A stretch of DNA of 64,000 bases from a bacterium (GTDB taxonomy: Bacteria; Sysuimicrobiota; Sysuimicrobiia; Sysuimicrobiales; Segetimicrobiaceae): the NCBI GenBank assembly GCA_035691305.1, contig DASSJF010000027.1, forward strand, positions 16,670 through 80,669, read 5' to 3'. Shown here one piece after another: positions 8,101-17,637 of this stretch. Made by a program: the position numbers and the translations under genes. Numbering within the stretch: the first letter of the stretch is position 1; every line of letters starts with the position of its first letter. The notes below the pieces were generated by a model. The model saw nothing but the letters and a program-made list of their open reading frames with translations. It made no database searches and was not told the DNA's origin.

Positions 8101-9570
8101 TTAGTGCGCCGTGCCGGACGCCGCCAGCCGGAACATGAACTCGACGTAGGACAGCGCCAGGTCCACCATCCCGCCGATCTTCCCGGCGCCTTCGATGACG
8201 AGGTACTCGTCGCGCGCCGACGCGCGGCCGTGGCCAAGCCCGACGTCGCGCAGCAGCGGTATGCCAAACTCCTCGGTGAACAGCGACCACGGACCGCCGC
8301 CGCCGGTCATCGGCCACCAGACCACGTCGAGGTCGCGCGATGTGAACATCGCCTCTGCTGCGCGGACCACCGGCGCGTCGCGGCTGACTCGGGAGCCGTT
8401 GAAGGCGCCGAACACCATGCTCTCCACGTCTCCGAACCCCGCCTCATCGAGGCGCCGGCGGAGCGCTTGCACCACGTCGGCAACATCCCACGTCCGCGGG
8501 ATGCGGATGTCGAACGTCGCCTCGGCCGCGTGCGGCAGGCTGAACGCCCGCGTTCCCGGACCGAGGTACCCGCTGCGCAGGCCGTTCAGGTTCATGCTGG
8601 GCGCGAAGAAGTAGCGCCGGTAGATCTCTTCGTCCGGCAGATCATCGATCGCGCGGACGTCTGCGCTCTGCACCCCGGTCAGCACACGCTGCCAGGGAAC
8701 GCCTTGAAAGCGTGCCATGACGGCCGCCATCTCCTGAGCTTCGTCGGCCGACGGCGGCGGGGTCGCACGGTCGAAGCCCTCGAGCCGCACGACGTTGCCG
8801 TCGGGCGACGTCAGCGTGGCAAGGGCGTGCACGAGCCGCCACGCTGGGCTGTCCACGACCGATTTCGCCATCCCGTGGATCGCGGTCTCGCGCGGGCCGC
8901 GACCCCAGCGCGCCCCGCTCGCGCGCAACGCCATGTAGATCATGCCTTTGTACCCGAGCGTGAAGTGCCCCGCGCCATTCGCGTCCTGCGACGCGCCGGG
9001 ATTCCACGCCGCGGACGCGGCGGCAAGCCGAGCGCGATAGCGGTCGATCATCCCGCGGTACCCGGGGCTGCCCATGATCTCGTCGCACTCCGCGACCACG
9101 AGTACGTTCACCGGCGTGCGGCCGAGCACCGCCCGGCACGCCTCCACGGCGTTGAGGAAGACGCCGAGCGGACCTTTGACCGCCCGGGCGCCGCGCGCGA
9201 TGACGACCCGCGGGAACGGCGGCAGCGGGACGACTGCGGCGTCAAACGGCGGAGACGACCATCCCTTGGGGTCGGCGCGTACGGAATCGAGCATGCCGTA
9301 CGTGGCGAGCGTTACCGGCGCACTTGCTTCGCACGCCGCCCAGACGCCCGGAGCGCCACCCGTGGATACGACTTCGCTTTCGGTGAAGCCCCCGTCTCGG
9401 GCGAGCTCCGCATACAGTTTGGCGCATTCCTCGACGCCGACGCCGTCGACTGAGATGCTCGGCTGGCGCAGCAACGTCTGCAGCCGCGCGAGATGGCGGT
9501 CGTGATGACGCTCGAGGTACTCGCGCACACGGTCGAGTTGGGGCTGCATCTCCGCCTCACGGGGCGTCAT
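8101..9570 (-). CDS. M20-family metallohydrolase homologue with altered metal ligands
   Basis: 489 aa, peptidase M20 layout: catalytic part, a lid/dimerisation insert around residues 240-390 (FDIRIPRTWDVADVVQALRR) and a C-terminal return. By eye several ligands differ: the His-x-Asp of YGHYD is YGMLDSV, the bridging Asp region before KG is RGARAVKG, the glutamate pair is ECDEIMGS, and the final His region reads GHGRASARDEY. It overlaps the amidohydrolase gene by 4 nt. It may have lost peptidase activity or use a different chemistry. Usual family role: dipeptide or N-acyl amino acid hydrolysis. Confidence 0.85.
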   Translation of the reverse strand: MTPREAEMQPQLDRVREYLERHHDRHLARLQTLLRQPSISVDGVGVEECAKLYAELARDGGFTESEVVSTGGAPGVWAACEASAPVTLATYGMLDSVRADPKGWSSPPFDAAVVPLPPFPRVVIARGARAVKGPLGVFLNAVEACRAVLGRTPVNVLVVAECDEIMGSPGYRGMIDRYRARLAAASAAWNPGASQDANGAGHFTLGYKGMIYMALRASGARWGRGPRETAIHGMAKSVVDSPAWRLVHALATLTSPDGNVVRLEGFDRATPPPSADEAQEMAAVMARFQGVPWQRVLTGVQSADVRAIDDLPDEEIYRRYFFAPSMNLNGLRSGYLGPGTRAFSLPHAAEATFDIRIPRTWDVADVVQALRRRLDEAGFGDVESMVFGAFNGSRVSRDAPVVRAAEAMFTSRDLDVVWWPMTGGGGPWSLFTEEFGIPLLRDVGLGHGRASARDEYLVIEGAGKIGGMVDLALSYVEFMFRLAASGTAH

Positions 9571-10970
9571 GACACCACCCCCACGCCACGTAGAAATCGG
9601 CCGTGGCCCGGCTCGACCAGAACCTCACCCTGGCGGTAGACGACCGTCCCGCGGACAAGGGTCATCACCGGCACGCCGCGCACCGTCACACCGTCGAACC
9701 AGCGGGCCGTCGCACGCGCTTGGGAGAACCCGTCGCCCGCGTGCAGAACGCGTTCCTGCGCCAGATCCACGACGGCGAGGTCCGCGTCGGCGCCCGGTCG
9801 GATCGCGCCCTTTCGCGGATAGAGCCCGAAAATGCGCGCCGGGTTCTCGCTCGTCAGTGCGACGAGCCGCTCGAGCGACAGGCGGCCGGCGTTCACTTGG
9901 GTCAGCAGGCCCGGCAGCATCGTCTCGAGTCCGGGGTGCCCGGCCGGCGTCTTCCAGATGTCGTCGGGGTGGCGTGCTTTCTCGTCCGCTGCATAGGGCG
10001 CGTGATCGGTGGCGATCGCGTCGATGCTGCCGTCGTTGACAAACTCCCACAGGCGGTCGCGGCTTTCGGGACTACGCAGCGGCGGGTGCACCTTGCCCCA
10101 CGGGCCGAAGCGGGCCATGTCCTCCGAAGAAAACAGCAGATACTGCGGGCATGTCTCGACCGTGATCGGCTGGCCTTCCGCCCGACGCCGCGCCGAAAGC
10201 ACGACGGCATCCGGCGAGCTCATGTGGACGAGATGCACGCGCGCACGCGCCTCACGCGCCAGCGAAAGTGTCTCGGCGGCCGAGACGATCTCGCAGAGCT
10301 CGGGCCGGCCGAGATTGTGGTGCTCGGGCCGGTTCTTCCCTTCCGCCTGAGCCTTCGCGGTAAAGTACCGGCCCAAGCGGTCGTCTTCGACGTGCACCGC
10401 GTGCGGCAGGCCGGTCGGCGCGGATTCCCGGAAGCGTTCAAGCATATCGGCAGGCTCGGCGGCGCGGACACCGCCTTCCAGGCGGGCCTTCTCGGAGCCA
10501 GGCAGCGCCTGTACGCGAAAAGTCTTGAACGCGATGGCGCCGGCCGCCGCCAGACCCAAGGCTGCATTGGGGTTCGAGGCGCCAAGCCCGCCGTAGAGTC
10601 CAAAGTCGACAATGGCGCGCCGCTCCACCGCCCGCCGCCGGGCGGCCAGCCGCTCCCCCGAATCGGTGGCCGGGACGGAGTTAGGCATCTCGAGGATGGT
10701 CGTCACGCCGCCTGCCGCGGCCGCGCGGGTGCCGCTCGGAAAATCTTCCCATTCTGGCCACCCGGGATCGTAGAGGTGAACGTGTTCGTCGATGAGCCCA
10801 GGCAGAATAACAAGGCCGGCCGCATCGAGGCTGTCACGCGATAGCGCACCTGTGAGCTGTCCCGGTGACGCTACGACGGCGATCCGCCCGCCGCTGATCC
10901 CGAGATCGGCACGCCGGCGCTCGCGGGGCGTGACGATGGTTCCGTTGAGGGCGACAAGATCGAAGGTCAC
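9567..10970 (-). CDS. Dihydroorotase/allantoinase/hydantoinase-family amidohydrolase
   Basis: 467 aa cyclic amidohydrolase. Metal ligands are visible in LIDEHVHLYDPGW (His-x-His), AFKTFR (candidate carboxylated Lys), VHVEDD, VHLVHMSS and ATDHAPY (Asp); the N- and C-terminal segments form the beta-sandwich (NGTIVTPRERR, VRGTVVYRQGEV). It should open a cyclic amide such as a hydantoin or ureide. It overlaps the neighbours on both sides by 4 nt. A close paralogue lies at 21342-22730 next to the second transporter. Confidence 0.93.
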   Translation of the reverse strand: MTFDLVALNGTIVTPRERRRADLGISGGRIAVVASPGQLTGALSRDSLDAAGLVILPGLIDEHVHLYDPGWPEWEDFPSGTRAAAAGGVTTILEMPNSVPATDSGERLAARRRAVERRAIVDFGLYGGLGASNPNAALGLAAAGAIAFKTFRVQALPGSEKARLEGGVRAAEPADMLERFRESAPTGLPHAVHVEDDRLGRYFTAKAQAEGKNRPEHHNLGRPELCEIVSAAETLSLAREARARVHLVHMSSPDAVVLSARRRAEGQPITVETCPQYLLFSSEDMARFGPWGKVHPPLRSPESRDRLWEFVNDGSIDAIATDHAPYAADEKARHPDDIWKTPAGHPGLETMLPGLLTQVNAGRLSLERLVALTSENPARIFGLYPRKGAIRPGADADLAVVDLAQERVLHAGDGFSQARATARWFDGVTVRGVPVMTLVRGTVVYRQGEVLVEPGHGRFLRGVGVVS

Positions 10971-13039
10971 CGACCGTCTCCGTCCGCGGAGCCTGCCGGG
11001 GCGGCGGCCGGGACGCGCCTCGCCGCCCGCCGCCGCCGGCGCATATGCCCGGCGCGCTCGATACCCAGGACGAGCCTCTCCAGGTGTCCCGCCTCGATAT
11101 TGAGCCCGAACTGCTCGCTCACAATGGCGGCGATGTCGTCCAGCGTGCGCCGGCCGTCAGAGAGATTCCACAGTTCGTCGGTCAGCACGAGTAAGGTATC
11201 CCAGTACGTCCGAGGATCGACGGTACGCATCCGGGCGACGAGATCCGCCATCTCAGGGTACTGCAGGCCGAAGTCGCGCGGAGGCGGCCCCTCGTACGCG
11301 GGCACGGGGATCACCGCGCCGGCATCGTCGTTGGGGGGCGCTGACGTGGTCGACAAGGCCGGCGTCTCGAGCAGCGCCAACGCCTCGCGCAGTTGTCGGC
11401 GGAGTCGTGCGGTCGACGCTTTCACGATCCGCGCGTGCGCGTCGCGCACATCGGCCGGCTCGTGGCGGACGAGACGGTCCGTCGTCTCGATCGCCCGAGC
11501 GTCGCGAGCGGCGAGATGCCGGATCGCGCGGGTCGCCCGCTGCGCGAGGACAGCGCCCTGCGCGCCTCCTTCCCGAGTCTGCGCTTCGATTGCGCGGGTG
11601 ACCGCAAGCCCGATCCGCAGGCTGCCGTAGTTTTCCGTCAGGCGGGCGTACTGTGCCGCCTCATCCGGCCCCGCGTCCGCGATCGCGAGCGCGAGGGCCG
11701 CGCTGACGACCCCGGCCCGGTGGAACACCATCGGATCCGTGTTGTCGGCGGTCAACAGCTGCGTGTGGAAATAGCGGTCAGGCCACGACATGATAAGCGG
11801 ACACGGAATCCCCATGCCGTTCCATCGCTGGTTGTCGCTCCACGGCCCGTACGGCAGACTGATAAACGAGACGAGCGGGATCACGGGTTCGTGCTTGAAC
11901 GGCCACGCCGCTTCCTTCGGCGTCGACTCCAGCAGCCACTGGCCGAGGTCGTTAATGAACGTGGGCAGCGAATCCGGGACACGGTAAAAGACGAGGCTGC
12001 TCTTGAGCTTGTCCTGGTGGTGGCCCACGCTGTCGAAATTGATCCCGCACAACATGTTCGGCAGATCGTCGGGGTGCCGCGCGAAGTGCGCCATGCTGCC
12101 GAGCCCTTCGGCGACAAACATGAACCTGATCGTACGCCGCGGGCGCGGGATTGTGCCGCGTTCCACGAGCGTGCGGAGCGTGCGGGCAATTTCGATCATC
12201 AGGGCCGGGCCGGCGGCGCAGTTCGCGCACGGCCGCGTGGCCGCGGACGTGTGGGAGATAAACACCACCGACTCCTCGGGGTGCTCGCGGCCGCGAATCG
12301 CGCCGGTGAGGTTCTGACCCTCGCCTTTGAACAAACGAGTCTTGATCCTGACGAACACCCGCGCCCGGCCCTCCCGGCACCGGGCGGCCAGGCGCTCGGC
12401 GGCCGTGTAGTCTACCGTGAGCGCCCACGGGTTCTTCCACCGCGCCGGCAGCCGCATCAGTTGCACCGCATCCGCCAGACCGGTGCGCGTCCTCCACGGC
12501 GTGGTGACAAGCAAGTAGTCGGTGATGATACCCACGGCGCCGTACTGTTCCGCCTGCGCGACGGCGCGAGACCACGCCACCTTCTCGGCATCGTCGGTGC
12601 CGTGCCTCAGCAGTACCGCCTTGCCCGCCACCTCCCGACGAGCGTAGTCGGCGTCGGTCAGCCCGGCGCCGACGTCGACGACCTCGACGCCTACGCCCTC
12701 GTCGGGCGTCGAGGGACACCACCAGGGCACGCACGATGGTACCGCCGGATAGGCCACCAGCAGATCGCGCTCGGGTAGCAGGCGCAGTTCCGCTTCGAGC
12801 GGCTCCCACGCCGGCGGCAAGGTGTGGCCGACGACCACCGTCTCGCCGTCGAGCGGGTACCGCTCGCTCGCCACGTCTTCGGCCCCGACCTCGCCAAGCC
12901 GTCGCCGGACAAAGTTCGTGGCCTCGTGATAGCCGGACGAGCCCGGCGAGCGGACGTAACAGGTGATCGCTTCCGTGTCCTGCTTCGCCGCCTCGCCCGA
13001 GAGCGTCGCGGCAATGGCCTCAATCCAACGCGGGTTCAT
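10967..13039 (-). CDS. M28-like peptidase with PA domain and C-terminal PqqD-like region
   Basis: 690 aa. Residues about 10-70 resemble M28/DUF4910 N-termini (AITCYVRSPGSSGYHEA); 110-230 carry a protease-associated insert; 250-450 hold the catalytic-fold segments SHTSAATRPCANCAAGPA, FMFVAEGLGS, INFDSVGHH and DRYFHTQ. Compared with M28, an expected Asp ligand is Cys (ANC) and the glutamate pair is EG. The last ~80 residues (LWNLSDGRRTLDDIAAIV...) look like a small helical PqqD-type domain. Start at 13039 is set by AAGGAGGAG just upstream. Overlaps the amidohydrolase gene by 4 nt. Peptidase role uncertain. Confidence 0.8.
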   Translation of the reverse strand: MNPRWIEAIAATLSGEAAKQDTEAITCYVRSPGSSGYHEATNFVRRRLGEVGAEDVASERYPLDGETVVVGHTLPPAWEPLEAELRLLPERDLLVAYPAVPSCVPWWCPSTPDEGVGVEVVDVGAGLTDADYARREVAGKAVLLRHGTDDAEKVAWSRAVAQAEQYGAVGIITDYLLVTTPWRTRTGLADAVQLMRLPARWKNPWALTVDYTAAERLAARCREGRARVFVRIKTRLFKGEGQNLTGAIRGREHPEESVVFISHTSAATRPCANCAAGPALMIEIARTLRTLVERGTIPRPRRTIRFMFVAEGLGSMAHFARHPDDLPNMLCGINFDSVGHHQDKLKSSLVFYRVPDSLPTFINDLGQWLLESTPKEAAWPFKHEPVIPLVSFISLPYGPWSDNQRWNGMGIPCPLIMSWPDRYFHTQLLTADNTDPMVFHRAGVVSAALALAIADAGPDEAAQYARLTENYGSLRIGLAVTRAIEAQTREGGAQGAVLAQRATRAIRHLAARDARAIETTDRLVRHEPADVRDAHARIVKASTARLRRQLREALALLETPALSTTSAPPNDDAGAVIPVPAYEGPPPRDFGLQYPEMADLVARMRTVDPRTYWDTLLVLTDELWNLSDGRRTLDDIAAIVSEQFGLNIEAGHLERLVLGIERAGHMRRRRRAARRVPAAAPAGSADGDGR

Positions 13040-13087
13040 GCGCTCCTCCTTCTTGTGCCGACCGCCAGCGTCGACCGACACGGATTG

Positions 13088-14065
13088 TCACGCGACGGCG
13101 ACTCTCCGGATTTCCGCGAGACAGTCCGCGAGCCCCTCGCGCAGCGGGAAGCGAGGCGAATAGGCAAGCTCGCGCCGGGCCCGCCCGACATCGAGCCTGC
13201 AGTAGTGCTTGACGGACAGTAGTCCCGGCCCGACTTCGATCTTGCTCTCCGGTGCGAGCTCGCGCAGGATCTCCGCAGCCCGGCGCAGCGTCGCTGCCTG
13301 CCCGGTGCCGACGTTGTAGATGCCGCCGGGCGTGGCCGTCGCCAGCGCAGCGCACACGCATCCGTGCGCGCAATCCTTGACGTGGACTGCGTCGAACCCC
13401 TGATCCCCACCCGTCTCCAGATGGAACGGACGCCTGAAGGCCGCCGCCATCAGCATGTCGGTGAGCGGACCCGCTCCGCGCGGCTCCTTATGGAAGCGGC
13501 GTTCAGCCGCGTAGTATCCTCCGAAGCGGAGCGCCGCAAACTCTAGCCCGTAGACGTGGTTGAACCAGGCGGCCATGCGCTCGCACGAGTACTTGCCGAT
13601 CTCGTACGGTCGGACCGGCAGCGGAGGTGTGTCTTCGGGCACCGGCACGTAGTCGGGATGCCCGTGCTGCGTACCGTGAAATTCCGGGTAGAGTGACCAC
13701 GTCGAAGCAAAGACGAGGCGTCGCACGCCGCTGAGCCGGCAGGCCTCGAGCACGTTCAAGAAACCGCCGACGTTCACGGTGTGGTTGGCAAGCGGGTGGC
13801 GGTTGTACCAGTCACCGACGAGCGCCGCGAGGTGCACGACGCGCTCCGACCGGACGTCGCGCAGCACGTCGAGGACCTGGGCGAGGTCCTGAATGTCGAT
13901 CCGCCGATATTCGAGGCCGTCGAGACCGTCGAGCAACGGCCCGGGGCCGGGCAGGATGTCGGCCGCCACCACAGCGGCTCCACGCTCGCGCAGCTGGCGT
14001 ACGGTATGCGAGCCGACCACGCCCGCGGCGCCGGTGACCAGGATCGGCGTCGTGCTCATCGTCAT
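13088..14065 (-). CDS. NAD-dependent epimerase/dehydratase (extended SDR)
   Basis: 325 aa. TGAAGVVGSHTV binds NAD; VVHLAALVGD, FASTWSLYPEF and YEIGK (catalytic Tyr/Lys) follow. It is a paralogue of the 3872-4843 protein with the same GHPDYVPVPED block. ATG at 14065 follows GGAGGAGC. It sits between the permease genes and the peptidase inside one operon, so it may act on a sugar-linked or hydroxylated compound brought in by the transporter; that is inference. Confidence 0.92.
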   Translation of the reverse strand: MTMSTTPILVTGAAGVVGSHTVRQLRERGAAVVAADILPGPGPLLDGLDGLEYRRIDIQDLAQVLDVLRDVRSERVVHLAALVGDWYNRHPLANHTVNVGGFLNVLEACRLSGVRRLVFASTWSLYPEFHGTQHGHPDYVPVPEDTPPLPVRPYEIGKYSCERMAAWFNHVYGLEFAALRFGGYYAAERRFHKEPRGAGPLTDMLMAAAFRRPFHLETGGDQGFDAVHVKDCAHGCVCAALATATPGGIYNVGTGQAATLRRAAEILRELAPESKIEVGPGLLSVKHYCRLDVGRARRELAYSPRFPLREGLADCLAEIRRVAVA

Positions 14066-14100
14066 GTTGCTCCTCCGTTCGTGCGTCGTACACCGGCGCT

Positions 14101-15036
14101 TCAGTCGCCCGCCGCAGACGCGTATTCGCCGCGGAGTCGCGGGTCGAGCGCGTCGCGAATTCCGTCGCCGAGCAGGTTGAAACCCAGCACAGTGGCGACG
14201 ATCGCGAGGCCGGGCGCCAGCGAGATCCACGGCGCACGCGGCAGGAACCGGGTGCCGTCAGCGATGATCGTGCCCCACGTCGGCGTTGGCGGCGAGATGC
14301 CCAGGCCGAGATAGCTCAGCGTGGCTTCGGTCAGGATGGCCGTCGACACCTTGAGCGTCATGAGCACGATGATCGGCGACCAGGAGTTGGGCAGCAGGTG
14401 CCGGGTGATGAGGCGGCGATGTCCTGCGCCGAGTGCCCGGGCCGCCTCGACGTACTCCCGGCCGCGGTGCCGTACAATCTCGGCCCGCGCCAGCCGTGCG
14501 AAAGCCGGCACGTTGGCAATGCCGACGGCCAGCATGACATTCATGACGCCGCCACCCAGCACGGCGACGATCGCGATCGCCAGCAGGATGAGTGGAAACG
14601 CCATCAACACCTCGACCACGGCCATGAGCGTTTGGTCCAAAATGCCACCGAAGTAGCCGGCCAGAACGCCGGCGGCCGTCCCGGCGCCTGAGGCGACGGC
14701 CACCGAGAGGACGCCGACCAGCAGCGACACGCGTGCCCCGTACATGAGCCGCGACAGCAGATCGCGGCCGAAGTGGTCCGTCCCGAGCACGTGGGCCGCG
14801 GACCCAGGCGGCCGGAGGCGCTCGAAAACGGCCTGCCGGATGGGATCGTGAGGCGCAAGCAGCGGCGCGAGCAATGCCACAAGGGTTACCGTGCCGACGA
14901 CCACTAGCCCGGCTGCGGCGCTGCGGCGTCGCCATACCGCGCGTAGCGCGTCCGCGGCCGGCGTGGCACGGCCGGCGGCCGGCGCGATCGTTCGCGCGGC
15001 ATCATTGATACCGGATGCGCGGGTCGAGGCACGCAT
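14101..15036 (-). CDS. Peptide ABC transporter permease, DppC type
   Basis: 311 aa inner-membrane permease. N-terminal leader with one membrane segment (LVVVGTVTLVALLAPLL), the periplasmic block HVLGTDHFGRDLLSRLMYGAR, then the EAA loop EYVEAARALGAGHRRLITRHLLPN and C-terminal ISPPTPTWGTII and GFNLLGDGIRDALDPR, all hallmarks of DppC/OppC. It overlaps the DppB gene by 35 nt. Works with the DppB partner and the 15985-17529 binding protein; ATPase subunits are not encoded nearby. Confidence 0.95.
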   Translation of the reverse strand: MRASTRASGINDAARTIAPAAGRATPAADALRAVWRRRSAAAGLVVVGTVTLVALLAPLLAPHDPIRQAVFERLRPPGSAAHVLGTDHFGRDLLSRLMYGARVSLLVGVLSVAVASGAGTAAGVLAGYFGGILDQTLMAVVEVLMAFPLILLAIAIVAVLGGGVMNVMLAVGIANVPAFARLARAEIVRHRGREYVEAARALGAGHRRLITRHLLPNSWSPIIVLMTLKVSTAILTEATLSYLGLGISPPTPTWGTIIADGTRFLPRAPWISLAPGLAIVATVLGFNLLGDGIRDALDPRLRGEYASAAGD

Positions 15037-15940
15037 AGCTGAGGTCCACCAGCAGGTTGATCACCACGAGGCTGAAGGCAAAGATCATGATCGCGCCCTG
15101 GATCGTCGGATAGTCACGGGCGTAGATTGCGTCCACGAGCAGCTTGCCGAGCCCCGGGCGCGCGAAGACCGTTTCGGTGACGACGGCACCGCCGAGTAGG
15201 TATGCAACATCCAGGCCGACGATCGTCACGATGGGAATCGCGGCGTTGCGCAGGGCGTGCTTCAGCACGACCGCCCGGCCGCTCAGGCCTTTGGCGCGGC
15301 CGGTCCGGATGTAGTCCTGATGGAGGACGTCGAGCATCGAGGAGCGGGTCATACGGGCGACGAGCGCGGCGGAGCGCGCTCCGATCGCGACCGCGGGCAA
15401 CGCCAAGTGGGTGAGGATCGCGTGCCAGTCTCCCCACCGGCCCGCGCCGATCACGGGAAACAGTCCCAGCCGGTACGCGAACACATAGATCAGCAGGATC
15501 GCAAACCAGAATCCCGGGGTTGAGAGCGACAGCATCGCCACGGTCGTGGCCGCGTAGTCCGCGAGCGAGTTGCGCCGGATCGCCGCCAGCGTCCCGATCG
15601 GAACGCCGATCGCGAGCGCGAGCACGATTCCCGCCGCGGTCAGCATCGCGGTGAACGGCGCCTGGCTGCGGATCTCGTCGAGCACCGGTTGGTCGGTGCG
15701 GAACGAGTGGCCTAGGTCGCCGTGGAGGACGCGGCTCGCATACCGGGCGTACTGCACCGCGAGCGGCTTGTCGAGCTCCAGCTGGGCCCGCACCTGCCGC
15801 AGCGCGTCCGGGGTCACGTAGTCTCCCAACACCAGCGCCGCGGGGTCGCCCGGTGTCAGGTGGATCAGCAGAAACGCAAACGTAATCACACCGGCGATGG
15901 TGAGCACCATACGCTCGAGCCGGCGCAGCACGTAGCTCAT
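15002..15940 (-). CDS. Peptide ABC transporter permease, DppB type
   Basis: 312 aa with six membrane segments. Starts with the DppB signature YVLRRLERMVLTIAGVITFAFLLIH, then TPGDPA and the EAA loop DYIRTGRAKGLSGRAVVLKHALRN, ending in DYPTIQGAIMIFAF and CLDPRIRYQ. Forms the channel with the DppC partner downstream. 44 nt after the binding-protein gene, same operon. Confidence 0.95.
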   Translation of the reverse strand: MSYVLRRLERMVLTIAGVITFAFLLIHLTPGDPAALVLGDYVTPDALRQVRAQLELDKPLAVQYARYASRVLHGDLGHSFRTDQPVLDEIRSQAPFTAMLTAAGIVLALAIGVPIGTLAAIRRNSLADYAATTVAMLSLSTPGFWFAILLIYVFAYRLGLFPVIGAGRWGDWHAILTHLALPAVAIGARSAALVARMTRSSMLDVLHQDYIRTGRAKGLSGRAVVLKHALRNAAIPIVTIVGLDVAYLLGGAVVTETVFARPGLGKLLVDAIYARDYPTIQGAIMIFAFSLVVINLLVDLSYACLDPRIRYQ

Positions 15941-15984
15941 CGACCGGGCCCCCGCACGGCCGCGGGGGCGCCTCGGGGCTGGGC

Positions 15985-17529
15985 TTACCGCACCGCGAAC
16001 TTTACGAACTCAAACCGGGTCATCCAGTGGCCGGTATTCGCACCGTAGCCGTGCTGGCCCCTGTTGTAGGCTGTCACGTAGATCGGGTCGACGATCGGCA
16101 CCACCGGCACGTCCTCGGCCACCTTCCTCTGAATCGCGGCCAGGATCTGGACGCGCTCGCGGGTTGTCAGCGCCCGCCGCTGCGCCTCGATCAGCGCATC
16201 GATCGCCCCATAGTACGCGTAGTTGCTGCCGGGCGGGAAACTGACCGAGTGGAATTCCTCGGTCAGGATCTGGTCGGGGTCGAACCTCGTGATGCCGTCG
16301 ATGTTGATGTCGTAGTCGCCCGCCTGATGCCGGGCGGTCCAGGCGCCGGCCTCGAGCCGCTGATCGTCGAGCGTCACGCCGATGTTCTTGAACCACTCCT
16401 GCATCGCCGTCGCGATGACGGACGAGTACGCAGACTCCTCGTGGATAACGTTGATCTTGAACCCGTTCGGATAACCCGCCTCGGCGACGAGCGCCTTTGC
16501 CCTGGCCGGGTTGAACGGATAGCGCTCGATGTTTGCAGTGTAACCCACCATACCGGGACTGAGGATGCTATAGATCGGCTGCCCCACGCCTTCGAGCAAT
16601 GCCTTGACGAATGTCTCGCGGTCGGTCGCGTAGGCGAGCGCGCGCCGAACCTTGACGTCGCTTAGCGGCTTGCGCCGGGTGTTCATGTAGAATCCCCACC
16701 AACCGGCGGCCGGGGTCGCCGTAAACGCAAGGCTGGGGTCCTTCTGGAGGTCCTTGTACACCTGCACGTCCCGGACGATCATGAAGTTGATCTCACCACG
16801 CCGCAGCGCTAGCGCTGCCGTGTTGTCGTCGGGGACGATCTTCCAGACGATACGCTTGGCCGCCGGCGCCCCCCGGAAGTAATGCGCATTGGCGTCAAGC
16901 ACGATCTCCTGGCGGGGCGCGTAGCTCGCAAACTGGAACGCCCCGGTCCCAATCGGATTGAGCGAAAACTTGGACCCCAACTGTTCGACGGCCCGCTGGC
17001 TGACGATGTACCCGGGCCGGAACGCCAGCACGGCTGCGAGGAAGCTCGACGACGGCGCGTTGAGGACGACGCGAACGGTGTACTTGTCAGGGGTATCAAC
17101 CGACTGGATGATCTGCATCGAGTCCCGGTAGGGCGACTTCGTCTCGGGATTGAGAATCCGGTCGAAGCTGAACTTCACGTCGGCGGACGTCATCTCGCCG
17201 TAGTCGTGGTGGAACTGCACCCCTCTGCGCAGAACGAACGTATACGTCTTGCCGTCCGGCGAGACGGTCCAGCGCTCGGCGAGATCGGGCTCGACGTCGA
17301 GCGAGCTGCTTTTGTAGCGCACGAGGCCATTGAACACGTTCATCGCGATCTGGTAGTCCGGCGAGCCCGGAATGCGGGCGGGGTCCAGGTTGCGGAAATC
17401 CCTCGGGTACGCGGCCACTATCACCTGCTCGCGCGCCGGGCCAGACTGCGGCAATCCAACAGCCGGAAGAGACACCACGGCCAGGACGGCGGCAAGAGCA
17501 CCGGCCAACAACTTGGGCTCACTGCGCAT
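15985..17529 (-). CDS. Peptide/nickel-type ABC transporter substrate-binding protein (SBP_bac_5)
   Basis: 514 aa extracytoplasmic protein. A Sec signal peptide covers residues 1-30 (basic start, LLAGALAAVLAVVSLPAVG). Family segments include RNLDPARIPGSPDYQIAMNVFNGL, DLAERWTVSPDGKTYTF, VRRALAYATDRETFV and the C-terminal VPVVPIVDPIYV. It has no lipobox cysteine that I can see, so it is probably periplasmic or held differently. AGGAGAAGGAGG precedes the ATG. First gene of the 17.5-6.5 kb operon; ligand probably a peptide or other amide given the hydrolases downstream. Confidence 0.95.
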   Translation of the reverse strand: MRSEPKLLAGALAAVLAVVSLPAVGLPQSGPAREQVIVAAYPRDFRNLDPARIPGSPDYQIAMNVFNGLVRYKSSSLDVEPDLAERWTVSPDGKTYTFVLRRGVQFHHDYGEMTSADVKFSFDRILNPETKSPYRDSMQIIQSVDTPDKYTVRVVLNAPSSSFLAAVLAFRPGYIVSQRAVEQLGSKFSLNPIGTGAFQFASYAPRQEIVLDANAHYFRGAPAAKRIVWKIVPDDNTAALALRRGEINFMIVRDVQVYKDLQKDPSLAFTATPAAGWWGFYMNTRRKPLSDVKVRRALAYATDRETFVKALLEGVGQPIYSILSPGMVGYTANIERYPFNPARAKALVAEAGYPNGFKINVIHEESAYSSVIATAMQEWFKNIGVTLDDQRLEAGAWTARHQAGDYDINIDGITRFDPDQILTEEFHSVSFPPGSNYAYYGAIDALIEAQRRALTTRERVQILAAIQRKVAEDVPVVPIVDPIYVTAYNRGQHGYGANTGHWMTRFEFVKFAVR

Positions 17530-17559
17530 TGTCAGGACCTCCTTCTCCTTAGGTGTGAG

Positions 17560-17637
17560 TTAGATGTGAGGTGTTGCGCCGGTGTTGGAGTCGGTGTCAA
17601 AAGGGTTCATGTGGTGGCTGTTGAAGTCCTGCCGCAT
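17560..17637 (-). CDS. Possible 25-aa leader peptide before the transporter operon
   Basis: Frame MRQDFNSHHMNPFD...PHI ending in TAA 30 nt before the binding-protein ATG. Several codons (TTT, GAC TTC, CAC, AAC CCT TT) are shared with copy A of the upstream element, where the same frame reads ...KDFAERHLNPF.... The two copies also share non-coding blocks upstream, and copy A has no equivalent stop, so coding is uncertain. No good ribosome site is visible. Confidence 0.3.
   Translation of the reverse strand: MRQDFNSHHMNPFDTDSNTGATPHI

Noticed and set aside
9567..10970. Loss of a metal ligand in the amidohydrolase (CPQYL instead of CPHYL)
   Set aside because: In hydantoinase-like enzymes that residue is not a ligand; the His-x-His, Lys, two His and Asp ligands are all present.
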